This document shows, piece after piece, positions 52,483 to 60,344 of a stretch of DNA of 64,000 bases (its first letter is position 1; every line of letters starts with the position of its first letter). This DNA is from an uncultured Pelagibacteraceae bacterium (lineage in GTDB: Bacteria; Pseudomonadota; Alphaproteobacteria; Pelagibacterales; Pelagibacteraceae). A program made the position numbers and the translations under genes. The DNA is taken from positions 1-64,000 of the forward strand of contig CACAKN010000002.1 of NCBI GenBank assembly GCA_902533075.1. Reading direction: 5' to 3'. Below the pieces are notes generated by a model that was not told the origin of the DNA, did not search any database, and worked only from the letters and a program-made list of their open reading frames with translations.

Positions 52483-53826
52483 ATGATCGTAAAACATTTT
52501 TGTAACTCGTTTAACTTAATAAAAACTGGGAAGAGTACAATTGTTTGTGATCCTTGGGTTGGTGAAGCTGCACAAACTTCTTGGATATCATACCCGGTAC
52601 ACAAAGAAGGTGGAAAAATTTTAAATGAGATTAATCCAAATTTTATTTACATAAGCCATCTACACTGTGATCATTTTGATCGAATAACTTTATCTCAATG
52701 CAAAAATAAAAATGTCAAAATTATAATCAAACAATTTAAAATCCCAATATTAAAAAAAAGAATTATAGACCTTGGTTTTAAAAATATTATGGAATGCCAA
52801 CCATGGAAAAAATATAGACTAAATGATGATATTTCAATATCTATTATTCCTCAAATGTCTTCAAATAATAGTGGTTTAGAAGAGCAAATAAATTATGACT
52901 TAGATACATCTATTGTAATTCAATCGAACAAAACTAAAGATGTTTTTTATAATGGGGTAGATAATCCACTAACATCAAAAGATTATAAATTTGTTAAAAA
53001 ATTTATTTCAAAGAACTTTAATAAAAAAATTGCTGTAACTGTTTTACAAGATGGTGCTGCTGGTGAGTATCCACACTACTTTTTAAATATAGATAGAAAG
53101 AAAGCAAAAAATAAAGTTATTAAAGCTTCACTTGTGTCTTTAAGAGAAAAAATAAAAATTCTTAAACCTGAAGCTTACTTTTCACCAGCACCAGGTGCAA
53201 TTATTAGCGGAAAGTTTTCTCAACTCAATGATTTAGTAGCAAAACCAAGTTTAAAGAATGTAAAAAAAATCTTAAAAAATGAACCAACGATACCTTTAAA
53301 TATTTCTGGTGGTGGAATAGCTACAAAAAATAAAGAAAAATGGACAGTAAAAGAACCAAATTATAATTTTACTCAAAAAGAGATTATTAAAAAATTTTCT
53401 AAGAAAAAATATTTTTATGCTGAAAAAGCTAATAATGTTAATATAAAGATTTTAAATGAAGTTTTTTTAAAAGCACTCAATAATTATTACGAAAGAGTTG
53501 CAAAATATCCTATTAAAACAAGTTGGAAAGTTGAATTTTCTATATATAAAAATTTATCTTTAAATACTTCTAAAAAAATCGACTTTAAAAATTCTAAATT
53601 TGTAAAAGATTACTACATGAAATTTAATACCTCAAAAAAAAAATCAAAAAAGAATTTTACATTATTGCGATGTCATTTAGATCAAAGCCTATTTTATGCA
53701 TTATTAGCAAAAAAAAAAGAAGCAAACTGGAATCATGCCCTTTCAGGAACTTTAATTCTATATGATAGGATACCAGATAGATTTGATCCTAATCTTTTAT
53801 TTTCATTAAATTTTTTAACAATTTAG
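52483..53826 (+). CDS. Metallo-beta-lactamase-fold hydrolase
   Basis: A 447-residue protein. The N-terminal half is an MBL fold: IVCDPWVGEAAQTSWISYP, IYISHLHCDHFDRITLS (HxHxDH) and DAAGE-like loop GAAGEYPHYF; it resembles UlaG-like lactonases and NamH/CMAH-type partners. The C-terminal 200 residues are lysine-rich and unrecognised. It sits between two copies of a small gene's 5' end and opposes both flanking genes in strand, so it looks inserted. Function unknown. Confidence 0.72.
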   Translation: MIVKHFCNSFNLIKTGKSTIVCDPWVGEAAQTSWISYPVHKEGGKILNEINPNFIYISHLHCDHFDRITLSQCKNKNVKIIIKQFKIPILKKRIIDLGFKNIMECQPWKKYRLNDDISISIIPQMSSNNSGLEEQINYDLDTSIVIQSNKTKDVFYNGVDNPLTSKDYKFVKKFISKNFNKKIAVTVLQDGAAGEYPHYFLNIDRKKAKNKVIKASLVSLREKIKILKPEAYFSPAPGAIISGKFSQLNDLVAKPSLKNVKKILKNEPTIPLNISGGGIATKNKEKWTVKEPNYNFTQKEIIKKFSKKKYFYAEKANNVNIKILNEVFLKALNNYYERVAKYPIKTSWKVEFSIYKNLSLNTSKKIDFKNSKFVKDYYMKFNTSKKKSKKNFTLLRCHLDQSLFYALLAKKKEANWNHALSGTLILYDRIPDRFDPNLLFSLNFLTI

Positions 53827-53890
53827 CATTTTATTGAATGCATAAAAAAATGGATATTTATTTTTAATAAAAATTAAAAAATTTGCTTAA

Positions 53891-53908
53891 CTAGTGTGAG
53901 CTAGTGTG
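53891..53908. repeat. Short tandem repeat of CTAGTGTG
   Basis: CTAGTGTG occurs at 53891-53898 and 53901-53908, separated by AG. It lies just outside the truncated small-gene copy and may mark the duplication breakpoint. Too short to judge alone. Confidence 0.4.
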
Positions 53909-53913
53909 TTCAT

Positions 53914-53982
53914 TTAACTCCCCAAATAATCGCCAGCTGCTTGAATAATTTTCCAAAGTTTACTTCCATTTTCTTTGTTCAT
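53914..53982 (-). pseudogene. Truncated copy of the small protein at 52205-52399
   Basis: ATG at 53982, overlapping the PhyH stop as TAATG, opens 22 codons starting MNKENGSKLWKIIQAAGD, then YLGS and a stop. It aligns with the 5' end of the gene at 52205-52399 (NKENVSKLWKMTQEAGDFL...), after which similarity ends. The shared stretch begins at GTAAAT, within the end of PhyH. The best reading is the residue of an original PhyH-small-protein operon. Confidence 0.7.
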
Positions 53983-54809
53983 TAATATTTACCTTTTTTT
54001 GAAGATCCTTTATAAAAAATATCTTGTAGGTTATCATTTTCTTGTTTTTTTATTCTTAAATCATCTTCCTTTAGTAATGATTTTGGTCTATCAATTTTTT
54101 TATGATAATTAAATTCGTCAACACCTCTTGCTAATTGAACTCCATTTTTACCTAAAATTTGTTTAACATTGGTACTTATATAACTTTGAATTACAAAGCC
54201 TATTCTTCGATCATCACTTTTATTAAGATCTGAACCATGCACAATAGTTGGATGATGAAGAGACATTTGTCCTGCATTTAAAATTAAAGGTGTAGTTTTT
54301 TCTTTTGGCACATTTTTGACAGTTTGACCTCTAGTTAATAAATTACCTTCATTAAACTTTTCATCATGTTCTTTAAGATTATTTTTATGTGAGCCAGACC
54401 ACATTCTCATACAACCATTTTTTTCATTAGAATCTGTTATTGCAACCCAAGCAGTTACCCAATTATAAGGTTCTAAACCTATGTACTTAGCATCTTGATG
54501 ATAACTAACAAAACCTTTTTCATTTGGATTTTTAATAAACAAAGTTGTTCCACAAACAAGAATATTTTTACCAATTAAACTTTCAACCGCATCTAAAATT
54601 TTTGGATTATGTGTAACTTCATCAAGCAAAGGTGAAATCAAATGAGCGTTATATCTACCTGATTTTTCTAACTCCCCAGGAATTTTATTTTCAATTAATT
54701 CAATTTCTTCTCTAATTTCTTTTGCTTTTTCTTTTGAGAAAATATTTATTGGAGAGACAAAACCTTCATCTTTATATTGTTTGAGTTGATTTGAGGAAAG
54801 ATAAGACAT
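53982..54809 (-). CDS. Phytanoyl-CoA dioxygenase (PhyH)-family protein
   Basis: A 275-residue Fe(II)/2OG oxygenase: LKQYKDEGFVSPINIFSKEKAKEIREEIE opens the domain, FVSYHQDAKYIGLEP supplies the HxD iron ligands, WVAITDSNEKNGCMRMWSGSHK follows and HHPTIVHGSDLNKSDDRRIGFVIQSYIS gives the distal His and the 2OG-binding Arg. PhyH proteins hydroxylate small molecules, for example in osmolyte or phosphonate metabolism. It diverges from the MOSC gene with 16 bases between. Substrate unknown. Confidence 0.88.
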   Translation of the reverse strand: MSYLSSNQLKQYKDEGFVSPINIFSKEKAKEIREEIELIENKIPGELEKSGRYNAHLISPLLDEVTHNPKILDAVESLIGKNILVCGTTLFIKNPNEKGFVSYHQDAKYIGLEPYNWVTAWVAITDSNEKNGCMRMWSGSHKNNLKEHDEKFNEGNLLTRGQTVKNVPKEKTTPLILNAGQMSLHHPTIVHGSDLNKSDDRRIGFVIQSYISTNVKQILGKNGVQLARGVDEFNYHKKIDRPKSLLKEDDLRIKKQENDNLQDIFYKGSSKKGKY

Positions 54810-54825
54810 ATTATTTAAAGATTAT

Positions 54826-55614
54826 ATGAGTGGCTCTATTTCTTCAATAAATTACTGTCCTGTAAAATCAATATCATTTCAAACTTCCAATGAGTGTAAA
54901 ATAAAAAAAAATATAGGAATAGTTAATGATAGAATTTTTGCATTTTCTAAAGGTTTAGAATTTAATCAAGCAAGGTTATTTGAAAAAAATCTAGAAGAAA
55001 GGAGAGGTAAATGGAATAAAATTTTAACTCTCAAAAACTCCCCTGTATTAAATAAGTATAATTTTAAATTTAAAGATAATAAGTTAACATTTACCCAAAG
55101 AGGTAATGAAATTCTAACTATCGATATTAGCAAGAAAAATGAGTATGATTTACTTTCAAACAAAATTTTGGAATTAGAGGGTTCTCTTCAAAAACCAATA
55201 TTTTTGATGGAAAATATAGACATCCCTTTTTTTGATACATCAATATCAAATAAATCTGTCTTAACTCACTCGATATCTTTTATAAATAACAAAAGTATTG
55301 AGGATTTTGAAAAAAAAATTAATCAAACAATTGAACCCCAAAGATTTAGAGGCAATATACATGTTGATGGAATAGAAGCATGGGAAGAAAGAAACTGGAT
55401 CGGACGGATTATTAAGATAAATGATATTTCATTCAAGGTTGAAAAAAATATACCAAGATGTGTGGCGATTAATTTAAAACCAAGCTCTGATGATAATAGT
55501 TTAAATTTACTTAACTCTTTAAAAAAAACTTATAACCACTTTGATATGGGAATTTATCTTACTGCTCTTGATGATGGACAGGTAAATATTGGTGACAGTG
55601 TTTCAATAAAATAA
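54826..55614 (+). CDS. MOSC domain protein
   Basis: A 262-residue protein. The N-terminal MOSC_N-type barrel (ISSINYCPVKSISFQTSNECKI...GIVNDRIFAF) is followed by the MOSC domain with EPQRFRGNIHVDGIEAWEERNWIGRIIKINDISFKVEKNIPRCVAINLKPSSDD. The Cys in PRCVAINL is the conserved position that binds Moco sulfur in YcbX/mARC-type proteins. These are Moco-dependent reductases or Moco sulfur carriers; moeA lies 5 kb away. Confidence 0.87.
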   Translation: MSGSISSINYCPVKSISFQTSNECKIKKNIGIVNDRIFAFSKGLEFNQARLFEKNLEERRGKWNKILTLKNSPVLNKYNFKFKDNKLTFTQRGNEILTIDISKKNEYDLLSNKILELEGSLQKPIFLMENIDIPFFDTSISNKSVLTHSISFINNKSIEDFEKKINQTIEPQRFRGNIHVDGIEAWEERNWIGRIIKINDISFKVEKNIPRCVAINLKPSSDDNSLNLLNSLKKTYNHFDMGIYLTALDDGQVNIGDSVSIK

Positions 55615-55625
55615 TTTTTATCAAC

Positions 55626-55652
55626 TTGAGATTGTAATTTTTCAACTATACT
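55626..55652 (+). promoter_or_regulatory. Candidate promoter of the ehu operon
   Basis: TTGAGA (55626-55631) and TATACT (55647-55652) with 15 bases between, 56 bases before the ehuB start. A plausible sigma-70-type promoter with short spacing. Confidence 0.4.
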
Positions 55653-55708
55653 TTTTAAATCTTTTTTGATTTAATTATTTATTAATTAAAAATAATGAGG
55701 AGATGAAA

Positions 55709-56554
55709 ATGAGTAAAATATTTAAGTCATTAATAGTTTTTCTTGTGCTTCTTTTTTCAATTTCTGCAGTAAATGCAAAAACTCTTACTGAAAGACTTGC
55801 GGATGGACATAAATTAAGACTAGGTTTTGGAACAGCAGTGCCCTGGGCTTACGCTGGAGATGGTGGTGAAGCTTTAGGATTTGTTAATATGATAGCATTA
55901 ACAGTTCTAGAAGAGATGGGTATCACTGAACATGAAACAAAAGTTTTTGAATGGTCAGGATTAATTCCAGGATTAAATGCAGACCGTGCAGATATGATTA
56001 CTGGTGGTATGTATATTTTAAAAAGTAGATGTGCAAACATGGACTTTTCAGATCCAATAGGTGTATTTGGTGATGCAATGCTAGTGCCAAAAGGTAATCC
56101 AAAAAACATTAACAACTATGCAGACGTAATTTCAACTGGGGCTAAATTAGTTACAGGAACTGGATTTAATACTGTAGAAGCAGCTAAAAAATATGGTGTG
56201 CCAGACAGTCAAATGCTTTTAGTTGAAGGTGAAGTTGGTATCTTAGCAGCAATGAAAGCTGGAAGAGCTGACGTTGCAGTACAAACATTCTTTGGTGCTA
56301 AAGAGCATGAGAAAAAAACTAATGGCAAATTTGAAGTTACCGATCCTAAATTAATGCCTAAAGAAACTTTAAACGTTGTAGGAATTGGATTTAGAAAAGG
56401 TGATGACAAATTTAGAGAAGCATTTAATGCAGCTCTAGCTAAAGTTATGGCTAACCCAGCAACTATGTTGAAAAGAGCTGGAGAGTATGGGTATGATAAA
56501 GCTCAACTTCCTCCACCAGACATGAGTACTGAGTGGGCTTGCTCAACTAAATAA
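55709..56554 (+). CDS. ehuB: Ectoine/amino-acid-type ABC transporter substrate-binding protein (EhuB-like)
   Basis: A 281-residue type II binding protein: signal peptide to about residue 22 (ISAVNAKTL), then LRLGFGTAVPWAYAGDGGEALGFVNMIALTVLEEMG, EWSGLIPGLNADRADMITGGMYILKSRCANMDFSDPIGVFGDAM, as in EhuB. In-frame ATGs exist at 55703 and 55709; the second sits at proper distance from GAGGAG. It heads the ehuBCDA cluster; ligand could be ectoine, hydroxyectoine or a related osmolyte. Confidence 0.85.
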   Translation: MSKIFKSLIVFLVLLFSISAVNAKTLTERLADGHKLRLGFGTAVPWAYAGDGGEALGFVNMIALTVLEEMGITEHETKVFEWSGLIPGLNADRADMITGGMYILKSRCANMDFSDPIGVFGDAMLVPKGNPKNINNYADVISTGAKLVTGTGFNTVEAAKKYGVPDSQMLLVEGEVGILAAMKAGRADVAVQTFFGAKEHEKKTNGKFEVTDPKLMPKETLNVVGIGFRKGDDKFREAFNAALAKVMANPATMLKRAGEYGYDKAQLPPPDMSTEWACSTK

Positions 56555-56577
56555 TTTAATAAGAAGTTATTAAAGTA

Positions 56578-56608
56578 AACCAGGCAACTTAATTGTTGCC
56601 TGGTTTTT
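56578..56608 (+). terminator. Hairpin between ehuB and ehuC
   Basis: Perfect stem AACCAGGCAAC (56578-56588) with GTTGCCTGGTT (56595-56605), followed by three further T. A weak terminator that leaves ehuB in excess over the membrane subunits, like the hairpins after the first livK and dctP. Confidence 0.82.
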
Positions 56609-56627
56609 AAAATTTAAAGGTATTTAT

Positions 56628-57299
56628 TTGACTTATTTTGAATTTTTAAACGAACATGGGATAACTCTTTTACTTGGAACAGTAACAACTGTGAAAGTGC
56701 TAGTTTGTTCAATGATTCTTTATGTAATTATCTCTATGATATTTGGCCTGATGAGGCTTTCTAAGAATCCGGTAATACAAGGGACAGCTACTATTTATAT
56801 AGAATTTTTTAGAGGTACTTCTTTGTTAGTACAATTATTTTGGGCATATTATGTTTTACCTTTTTTTGGAATATCATTAGAAGCTTTTACAGCAGGAGTA
56901 GTAGCTTTAGGTCTGAATTTTGGAGCATATGGCGCTGAAATAGTAAGAGCTGGAATACTTGCAGTGCCCAAAGGACAATGGGAGGCAGCTTATTCATTAA
57001 ATTTTACTGCAGCAAAAAGAATTAAAAGAATTATTATTCCCCAAATTTTTCCAATAATATTGCCACCAGCAGCAAATTTAACTGTAGAATTATTAAAAGC
57101 TACAGCATTAGTTGCATTAGTTACCGTGGTTGATCTTACTTTTGAAGCAAAACAAATTAACTCTATAACGTGGTTATCAGCACAATGTTTTGGAACAGCA
57201 TTACTTATTTATTATATAATGGCTAGATTTGCATTAGTCCCATTTTTAAGATGGTTAGAAGTCTTAGCAGCTAGAAAAATTGGAAAGGAGAAAGTTTAA
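56628..57299 (+). CDS. ehuC: Ectoine-type ABC transporter permease EhuC
   Basis: A 223-residue His/Glu/Gln-type permease: LLLGTVTTVKVLVCSMILYVIISMIFGLMRLSKN, IYIEFFRGTSLLVQLFWAYYVLP and the coupling loop VPKGQWEAAYSLNFTAAKRIKRIIIPQIFPII. TTG start with AAAGG 7 bases upstream. It forms the channel with EhuD, which starts 3 bases after it. Confidence 0.88.
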   Translation: MTYFEFLNEHGITLLLGTVTTVKVLVCSMILYVIISMIFGLMRLSKNPVIQGTATIYIEFFRGTSLLVQLFWAYYVLPFFGISLEAFTAGVVALGLNFGAYGAEIVRAGILAVPKGQWEAAYSLNFTAAKRIKRIIIPQIFPIILPPAANLTVELLKATALVALVTVVDLTFEAKQINSITWLSAQCFGTALLIYYIMARFALVPFLRWLEVLAARKIGKEKV

Positions 57300-57302
57300 A
57301 TT

Positions 57303-57980
57303 ATGGAAATGGGTTGGAGATGGGATTTTACTTATGAAATATTGCCTCAAATGGCAATTGCAACACTTAATACTATTCTTGCAGCAGGTGTAGGTTATGC
57401 AATCGCTTTGATTGTTGGATTATTTTTTTTATTAGCACAAAGAACCCCCTCTAAAATTTTTAATTGGGTTAACAGAGAATTAGTTGAGTTTATAAGATCG
57501 ACTCCATTGCTTATACAATTATTTTTTGTATATTTCGTATTACCACAGTTTGGTATTACTTTATCTGCTTGGGTGTGTGGAATGATTACTATTGGTCTTC
57601 ATTTTGGAACATATATGTCAGAAGTATATCGTGGAGCACTTGAGGGAGTTTCAAAGACACAATGGGAGGCTTGCAGAGCTTTAAATTTTTCTACAATTTA
57701 TACTTATCGAAGAATTGTTTTACCTCAAGCGTTTCCAATAGCAATACCAGGAATGGGTAATTATCTAGTAGGTATATTTAAAGATACTCCGTTGTTATCA
57801 ACCATTGGTGTTGCAGAATTATTCCATGCTGCCACAGCAGTTGGTGGTTATAATTATAGATATTTAGAACCTTATACTTTAGTGGGTATCATATTTTTGA
57901 CACTTTCAATTCCTGCAGCAATGTGGGTAAGAAAACTTGAACGAGATGTTAATATATCTCAAGGTAAAATAAAAAAGTAG
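57303..57980 (+). CDS. ehuD: Ectoine-type ABC transporter permease EhuD
   Basis: A 225-residue permease: ATLNTILAAGVGYAIALIVGLFFLLAQRTPSKI, VEFIRSTPLLIQLFFVYFVLPQFGITLSAWVCGMITIGLHFGTYMSEVYRGALEGVSKTQWEACRALNFSTIYTYRRIVLPQAFPIAIP. Typical His-type permease. It follows ehuC and precedes ehuA by 3 bases. Confidence 0.9.
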   Translation: MEMGWRWDFTYEILPQMAIATLNTILAAGVGYAIALIVGLFFLLAQRTPSKIFNWVNRELVEFIRSTPLLIQLFFVYFVLPQFGITLSAWVCGMITIGLHFGTYMSEVYRGALEGVSKTQWEACRALNFSTIYTYRRIVLPQAFPIAIPGMGNYLVGIFKDTPLLSTIGVAELFHAATAVGGYNYRYLEPYTLVGIIFLTLSIPAAMWVRKLERDVNISQGKIKK

Positions 57981-57983
57981 ATT

Positions 57984-58775
57984 ATGAAAAAAAATAATTC
58001 AGATCAAATTATAGTGAAGTTTGATGAAGTAACTAAACAATATGGTGATTTAGTTGTTTTAGATAAACTTAATTTAGAAATTAAAAAGAATGAAATGGTT
58101 TCAATTATAGGTCCATCTGGATCAGGAAAAACAACAGTATTGAGAGTTTTAATGACTTTGGAAAAGATTAACGGTGGAGTAATCTATTTAGATGAAGAAC
58201 CTTTAACACATATGGATTCGAATGGAAGTTTAGTTAAAGCGAATGAAAAATATTTAAGAGAAAGAAGATCGAAAATAGGTATGGTGTTTCAACAATTTAA
58301 TTTGTTTCCACACATGACAGCTTTACAAAATTGTATAGAAGCTCCAGTTGAAGTATTAGGTATGAAAAAAGAAGAGGCAGAGGAAAGAGCCTTAGAATTA
58401 TTAGAACTTGTTGGTCTATCAGATAAAAAAGATCAACACCCAAGTAGATTATCTGGTGGGCAACAACAAAGAGTGGCGATCGCAAGAGCACTTGCTATGA
58501 GGCCGAAAGTAATGTTGTTAGATGAAATAACTTCAGCACTTGATCCTGAAGTTGTAGGTGAAGTTTTAAATGTCATAAGATCATTAAATAAAGAGCATAA
58601 TTTGACAATGATTATGGTTACTCATCAGATGGGTTTTGCAAGAGAAATATCTGACAGAGTATGTTTTTTTAATGATGGAAAAATTTTTGAACAAGGGCCA
58701 CCAGAAGAATTATTTGGAAATCCTCAAAATGAGAGAACTAAAAAATTTTTACATGCTGTATTAGATGCTAATTAA
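57984..58775 (+). CDS. ehuA: Ectoine-type ABC transporter ATPase EhuA
   Basis: A 263-residue ATPase: Walker A GPSGSGKTT, IGMVFQQFNLFPHMTALQNC (Q-loop), signature LSGGQQQRVAIARALAMRPKVMLLDEITSALDPEVVGEVLNVI (Walker B with LDEI, D-loop) and switch VTHQMGFAREI. Typical of polar amino acid importers. It converges on the coiled-coil gene, whose stop lies 8 bases away. Confidence 0.95.
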   Translation: MKKNNSDQIIVKFDEVTKQYGDLVVLDKLNLEIKKNEMVSIIGPSGSGKTTVLRVLMTLEKINGGVIYLDEEPLTHMDSNGSLVKANEKYLRERRSKIGMVFQQFNLFPHMTALQNCIEAPVEVLGMKKEEAEERALELLELVGLSDKKDQHPSRLSGGQQQRVAIARALAMRPKVMLLDEITSALDPEVVGEVLNVIRSLNKEHNLTMIMVTHQMGFAREISDRVCFFNDGKIFEQGPPEELFGNPQNERTKKFLHAVLDAN

Positions 58776-58783
58776 AAAAAAGT

Positions 58784-59326
58784 TTAATTTTTTTTGGTTT
58801 CATTTATTTCAAAATCATCTAGACGTTTGAATAATTCATCTTGTAGAGATCTATCTTTTTCCTCTTCGATAGCTCTTCTTAATTGATCTCGTCTTTTAAG
58901 TCTTTCTTCTTTTTGCAACTCCTCTTCAAGCTTAATTCTTTGATCTTCATCGAATTTTTGTTCCCATTCTCTAATTCTTTGTGCTTCAAAATCTTTTTGT
59001 CGAGCTTCTTCATCCGCTTTAATCTTTTGTTCTTTTTGTTTTTTTCTTAAATCTTTTAATTCTCTATTTTTTTGTTCCTCCTCTCTAGCTTTTAAATCAA
59101 TTTCTTTTCTATTTTGCTCCTCATCTTTAAGCTTAAGCTCTTTTTCTTTGTTTCTTAAATCGTTAGCAATTGAAACTAAATTTTCATCTTTTTTAACAAG
59201 TCTTTCATTTTCAATTTTTTGATTATCTTCTTTAGATCTTAAATCTTTTTCTTTAATTCTTAATTCGTCTTCTTTTAGTCTAAACTTATTTTCTTCTTTT
59301 TTTAATTTTTCTTCCCAAATTTTCAA
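58784..59326 (-). CDS. Coiled-coil protein, downstream frame of a frameshifted gene
   Basis: A 180-residue, extremely charged alpha-helical protein, mostly Lys/Glu heptad-like repeats (for example LKDEEQNRKEIDLKAREEEQKNRELKDLRKKQKEQ), ending REWEQKFDEDQRIKLEEELQKEERLKRRDQLRRAIEE. The TTG usually offered as start (59326) is poor: the frame stays open upstream to 59419 and codes more coiled coil. The N-terminal part is at 59376-59534 in another frame. Probably a single protein of about 250 residues. Function unknown; it may be structural. Confidence 0.6.
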   Translation of the reverse strand: MKIWEEKLKKEENKFRLKEDELRIKEKDLRSKEDNQKIENERLVKKDENLVSIANDLRNKEKELKLKDEEQNRKEIDLKAREEEQKNRELKDLRKKQKEQKIKADEEARQKDFEAQRIREWEQKFDEDQRIKLEEELQKEERLKRRDQLRRAIEEEKDRSLQDELFKRLDDFEINETKKN

Positions 59327-59375
59327 TTCCTTTTTTTCTTTAATAAGATCATTATTTTCTTGAAGTTTTTTTAAT

Positions 59376-59534
59376 TTAATTTCTTTTATTTTCTTTAACT
59401 CTTGGTTTTTTTTTAAAATTTACAAAAGCTTTGCTTAAAGATTTAGTTGTAATAGTCGCAATTTTAGCCAAACCATTATTATTCTTTAAGCTTTTTTTTT
59501 TTAATTTAGATTTTAAATTTTTTTTTTTTGTCAT
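59376..59534 (-). pseudogene. N-terminal piece of the frameshifted coiled-coil gene
   Basis: ATG at 59534 opens 52 codons: MTKKKNLKSKLKKKSLKNNN at the start, then GLAKIATITTKSLSKAFVNFKKK, then a stretch that loses sense and stops. At the A9 tract (T9 at 59406-59414 on the plus strand), removing one A would join VNFKK to NQELKKIKEIKLKKLQENND in the downstream frame, giving one continuous coiled coil. Basic N-terminus, so nucleic-acid or membrane association is possible. Confidence 0.6.
59406..59414 (-). other. A9 homopolymer at the frameshift site
   Basis: Nine T on the plus strand (A9 in the coding sense). Eight A would restore a single reading frame. Could be a true mutation, an assembly error, or a site of transcriptional or translational slippage. 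Confidence 0.6.
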
Positions 59535-59708
59535 TTTTTAAAAGTGTATTTGAGCAAAGAATTTGGTTTGATTCAATATATCAATGAAAAAAAATTTTTT
59601 TTCAGTGACTATTTTGAGTTTCAACCTATGAGTGATTATTAACTTATAATTCAATAAATTCGTAATATTCCTTTTGCATTAAAGTAAGCAAGACATTATT
59701 AATTTTTT
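59535..59708. other. Intergenic region without recognised gene
   Basis: The 174 bases between two divergent genes are very A+T-rich. I see no open frame, hairpin or repeat worth naming beyond oligo-A/T tracts. It should hold the promoters of both neighbours. Confidence 0.5.
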
Positions 59709-60344
59709 GTGAGGAAATTTAATAAATTAATAATTGCATGTGATGGCGAGTCAGCTAGTGGCAAAAGCACTGCAGCAAAATTAATTTCAAAAAAATATAA
59801 ATTATTATTAATAAATTCAGGTCTTTTGTACAGATACGGAAGTAAATCAATTATTAAACACAATCCTAAAAATATTGTTTCCTTCTTAAAGAAAAGATTT
59901 AATAATATTTCTTATAGGCAAATAGCCAAACAGAATTTACACACAGAGCAAATAAGTAACCATGTTGCTTTTTTAGCAAAAAATAGAAAAGTAAGAAAAA
60001 TTATAAATAGATTCCAAACAAAAATAATAAAAAAAAACAAGATGATTTGCGTTGAAGGTAGAGACATTGCTAGTAAAATTCTTGCAAAAAATCCAAAATA
60101 TGATTTAGCTTTTTATTTTAAATGCAATATAGATGTGGCAAGTTATAGAAGATGGTTAGAATTAAAGAAAAAGGTTCCTTTAAAAGAAGTTAAAAAGTCT
60201 CTTAATAAAAGAACTCTTATGGATAAAAATAGAAAAAATAGTCCTTTAATAAAAGTTAAAGACTCAATATTAATTAATACAAATAATTTATCAAAAAAAG
60301 ATGTTATTTCAAAAATGTCTAAATTTATTGAGAGGCTTAACTAA
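59709..60344 (+). CDS. Cytidylate-kinase-like protein
   Basis: A 211-residue P-loop NMP kinase. LIIACDGESASGKSTAAKLISKKYKLLLINSGLLYRYGSKSI gives the P-loop and the CMP-binding 'TG.(L/M)YR' motif (here SGLLYR); VEGRDIASKILAKNPKYDLAFYF is the Cmk 'GRDI' block, and LMDKNRKNSPLIKVKDSILINT the C-terminal Cmk pattern. The P-loop is SASGKST rather than the canonical SGSGKGT, and no aroA/rpsA neighbours are present, so this may be a diverged paralog. GTG start at 59709 with weak upstream signals. Confidence 0.7.
   Translation: MRKFNKLIIACDGESASGKSTAAKLISKKYKLLLINSGLLYRYGSKSIIKHNPKNIVSFLKKRFNNISYRQIAKQNLHTEQISNHVAFLAKNRKVRKIINRFQTKIIKKNKMICVEGRDIASKILAKNPKYDLAFYFKCNIDVASYRRWLELKKKVPLKEVKKSLNKRTLMDKNRKNSPLIKVKDSILINTNNLSKKDVISKMSKFIERLN

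Noticed and set aside
53826-53860. Terminator after the metallo-beta-lactamase-fold gene
   Set aside because: Only a 5-bp GCATT/AATGC stem followed by A rather than T on the plus strand.
58770-58796. A/T-only hairpin between ehuA and the coiled-coil gene
   Set aside because: A8/T8 complementarity is expected by chance in this base composition and lacks G+C in the stem.
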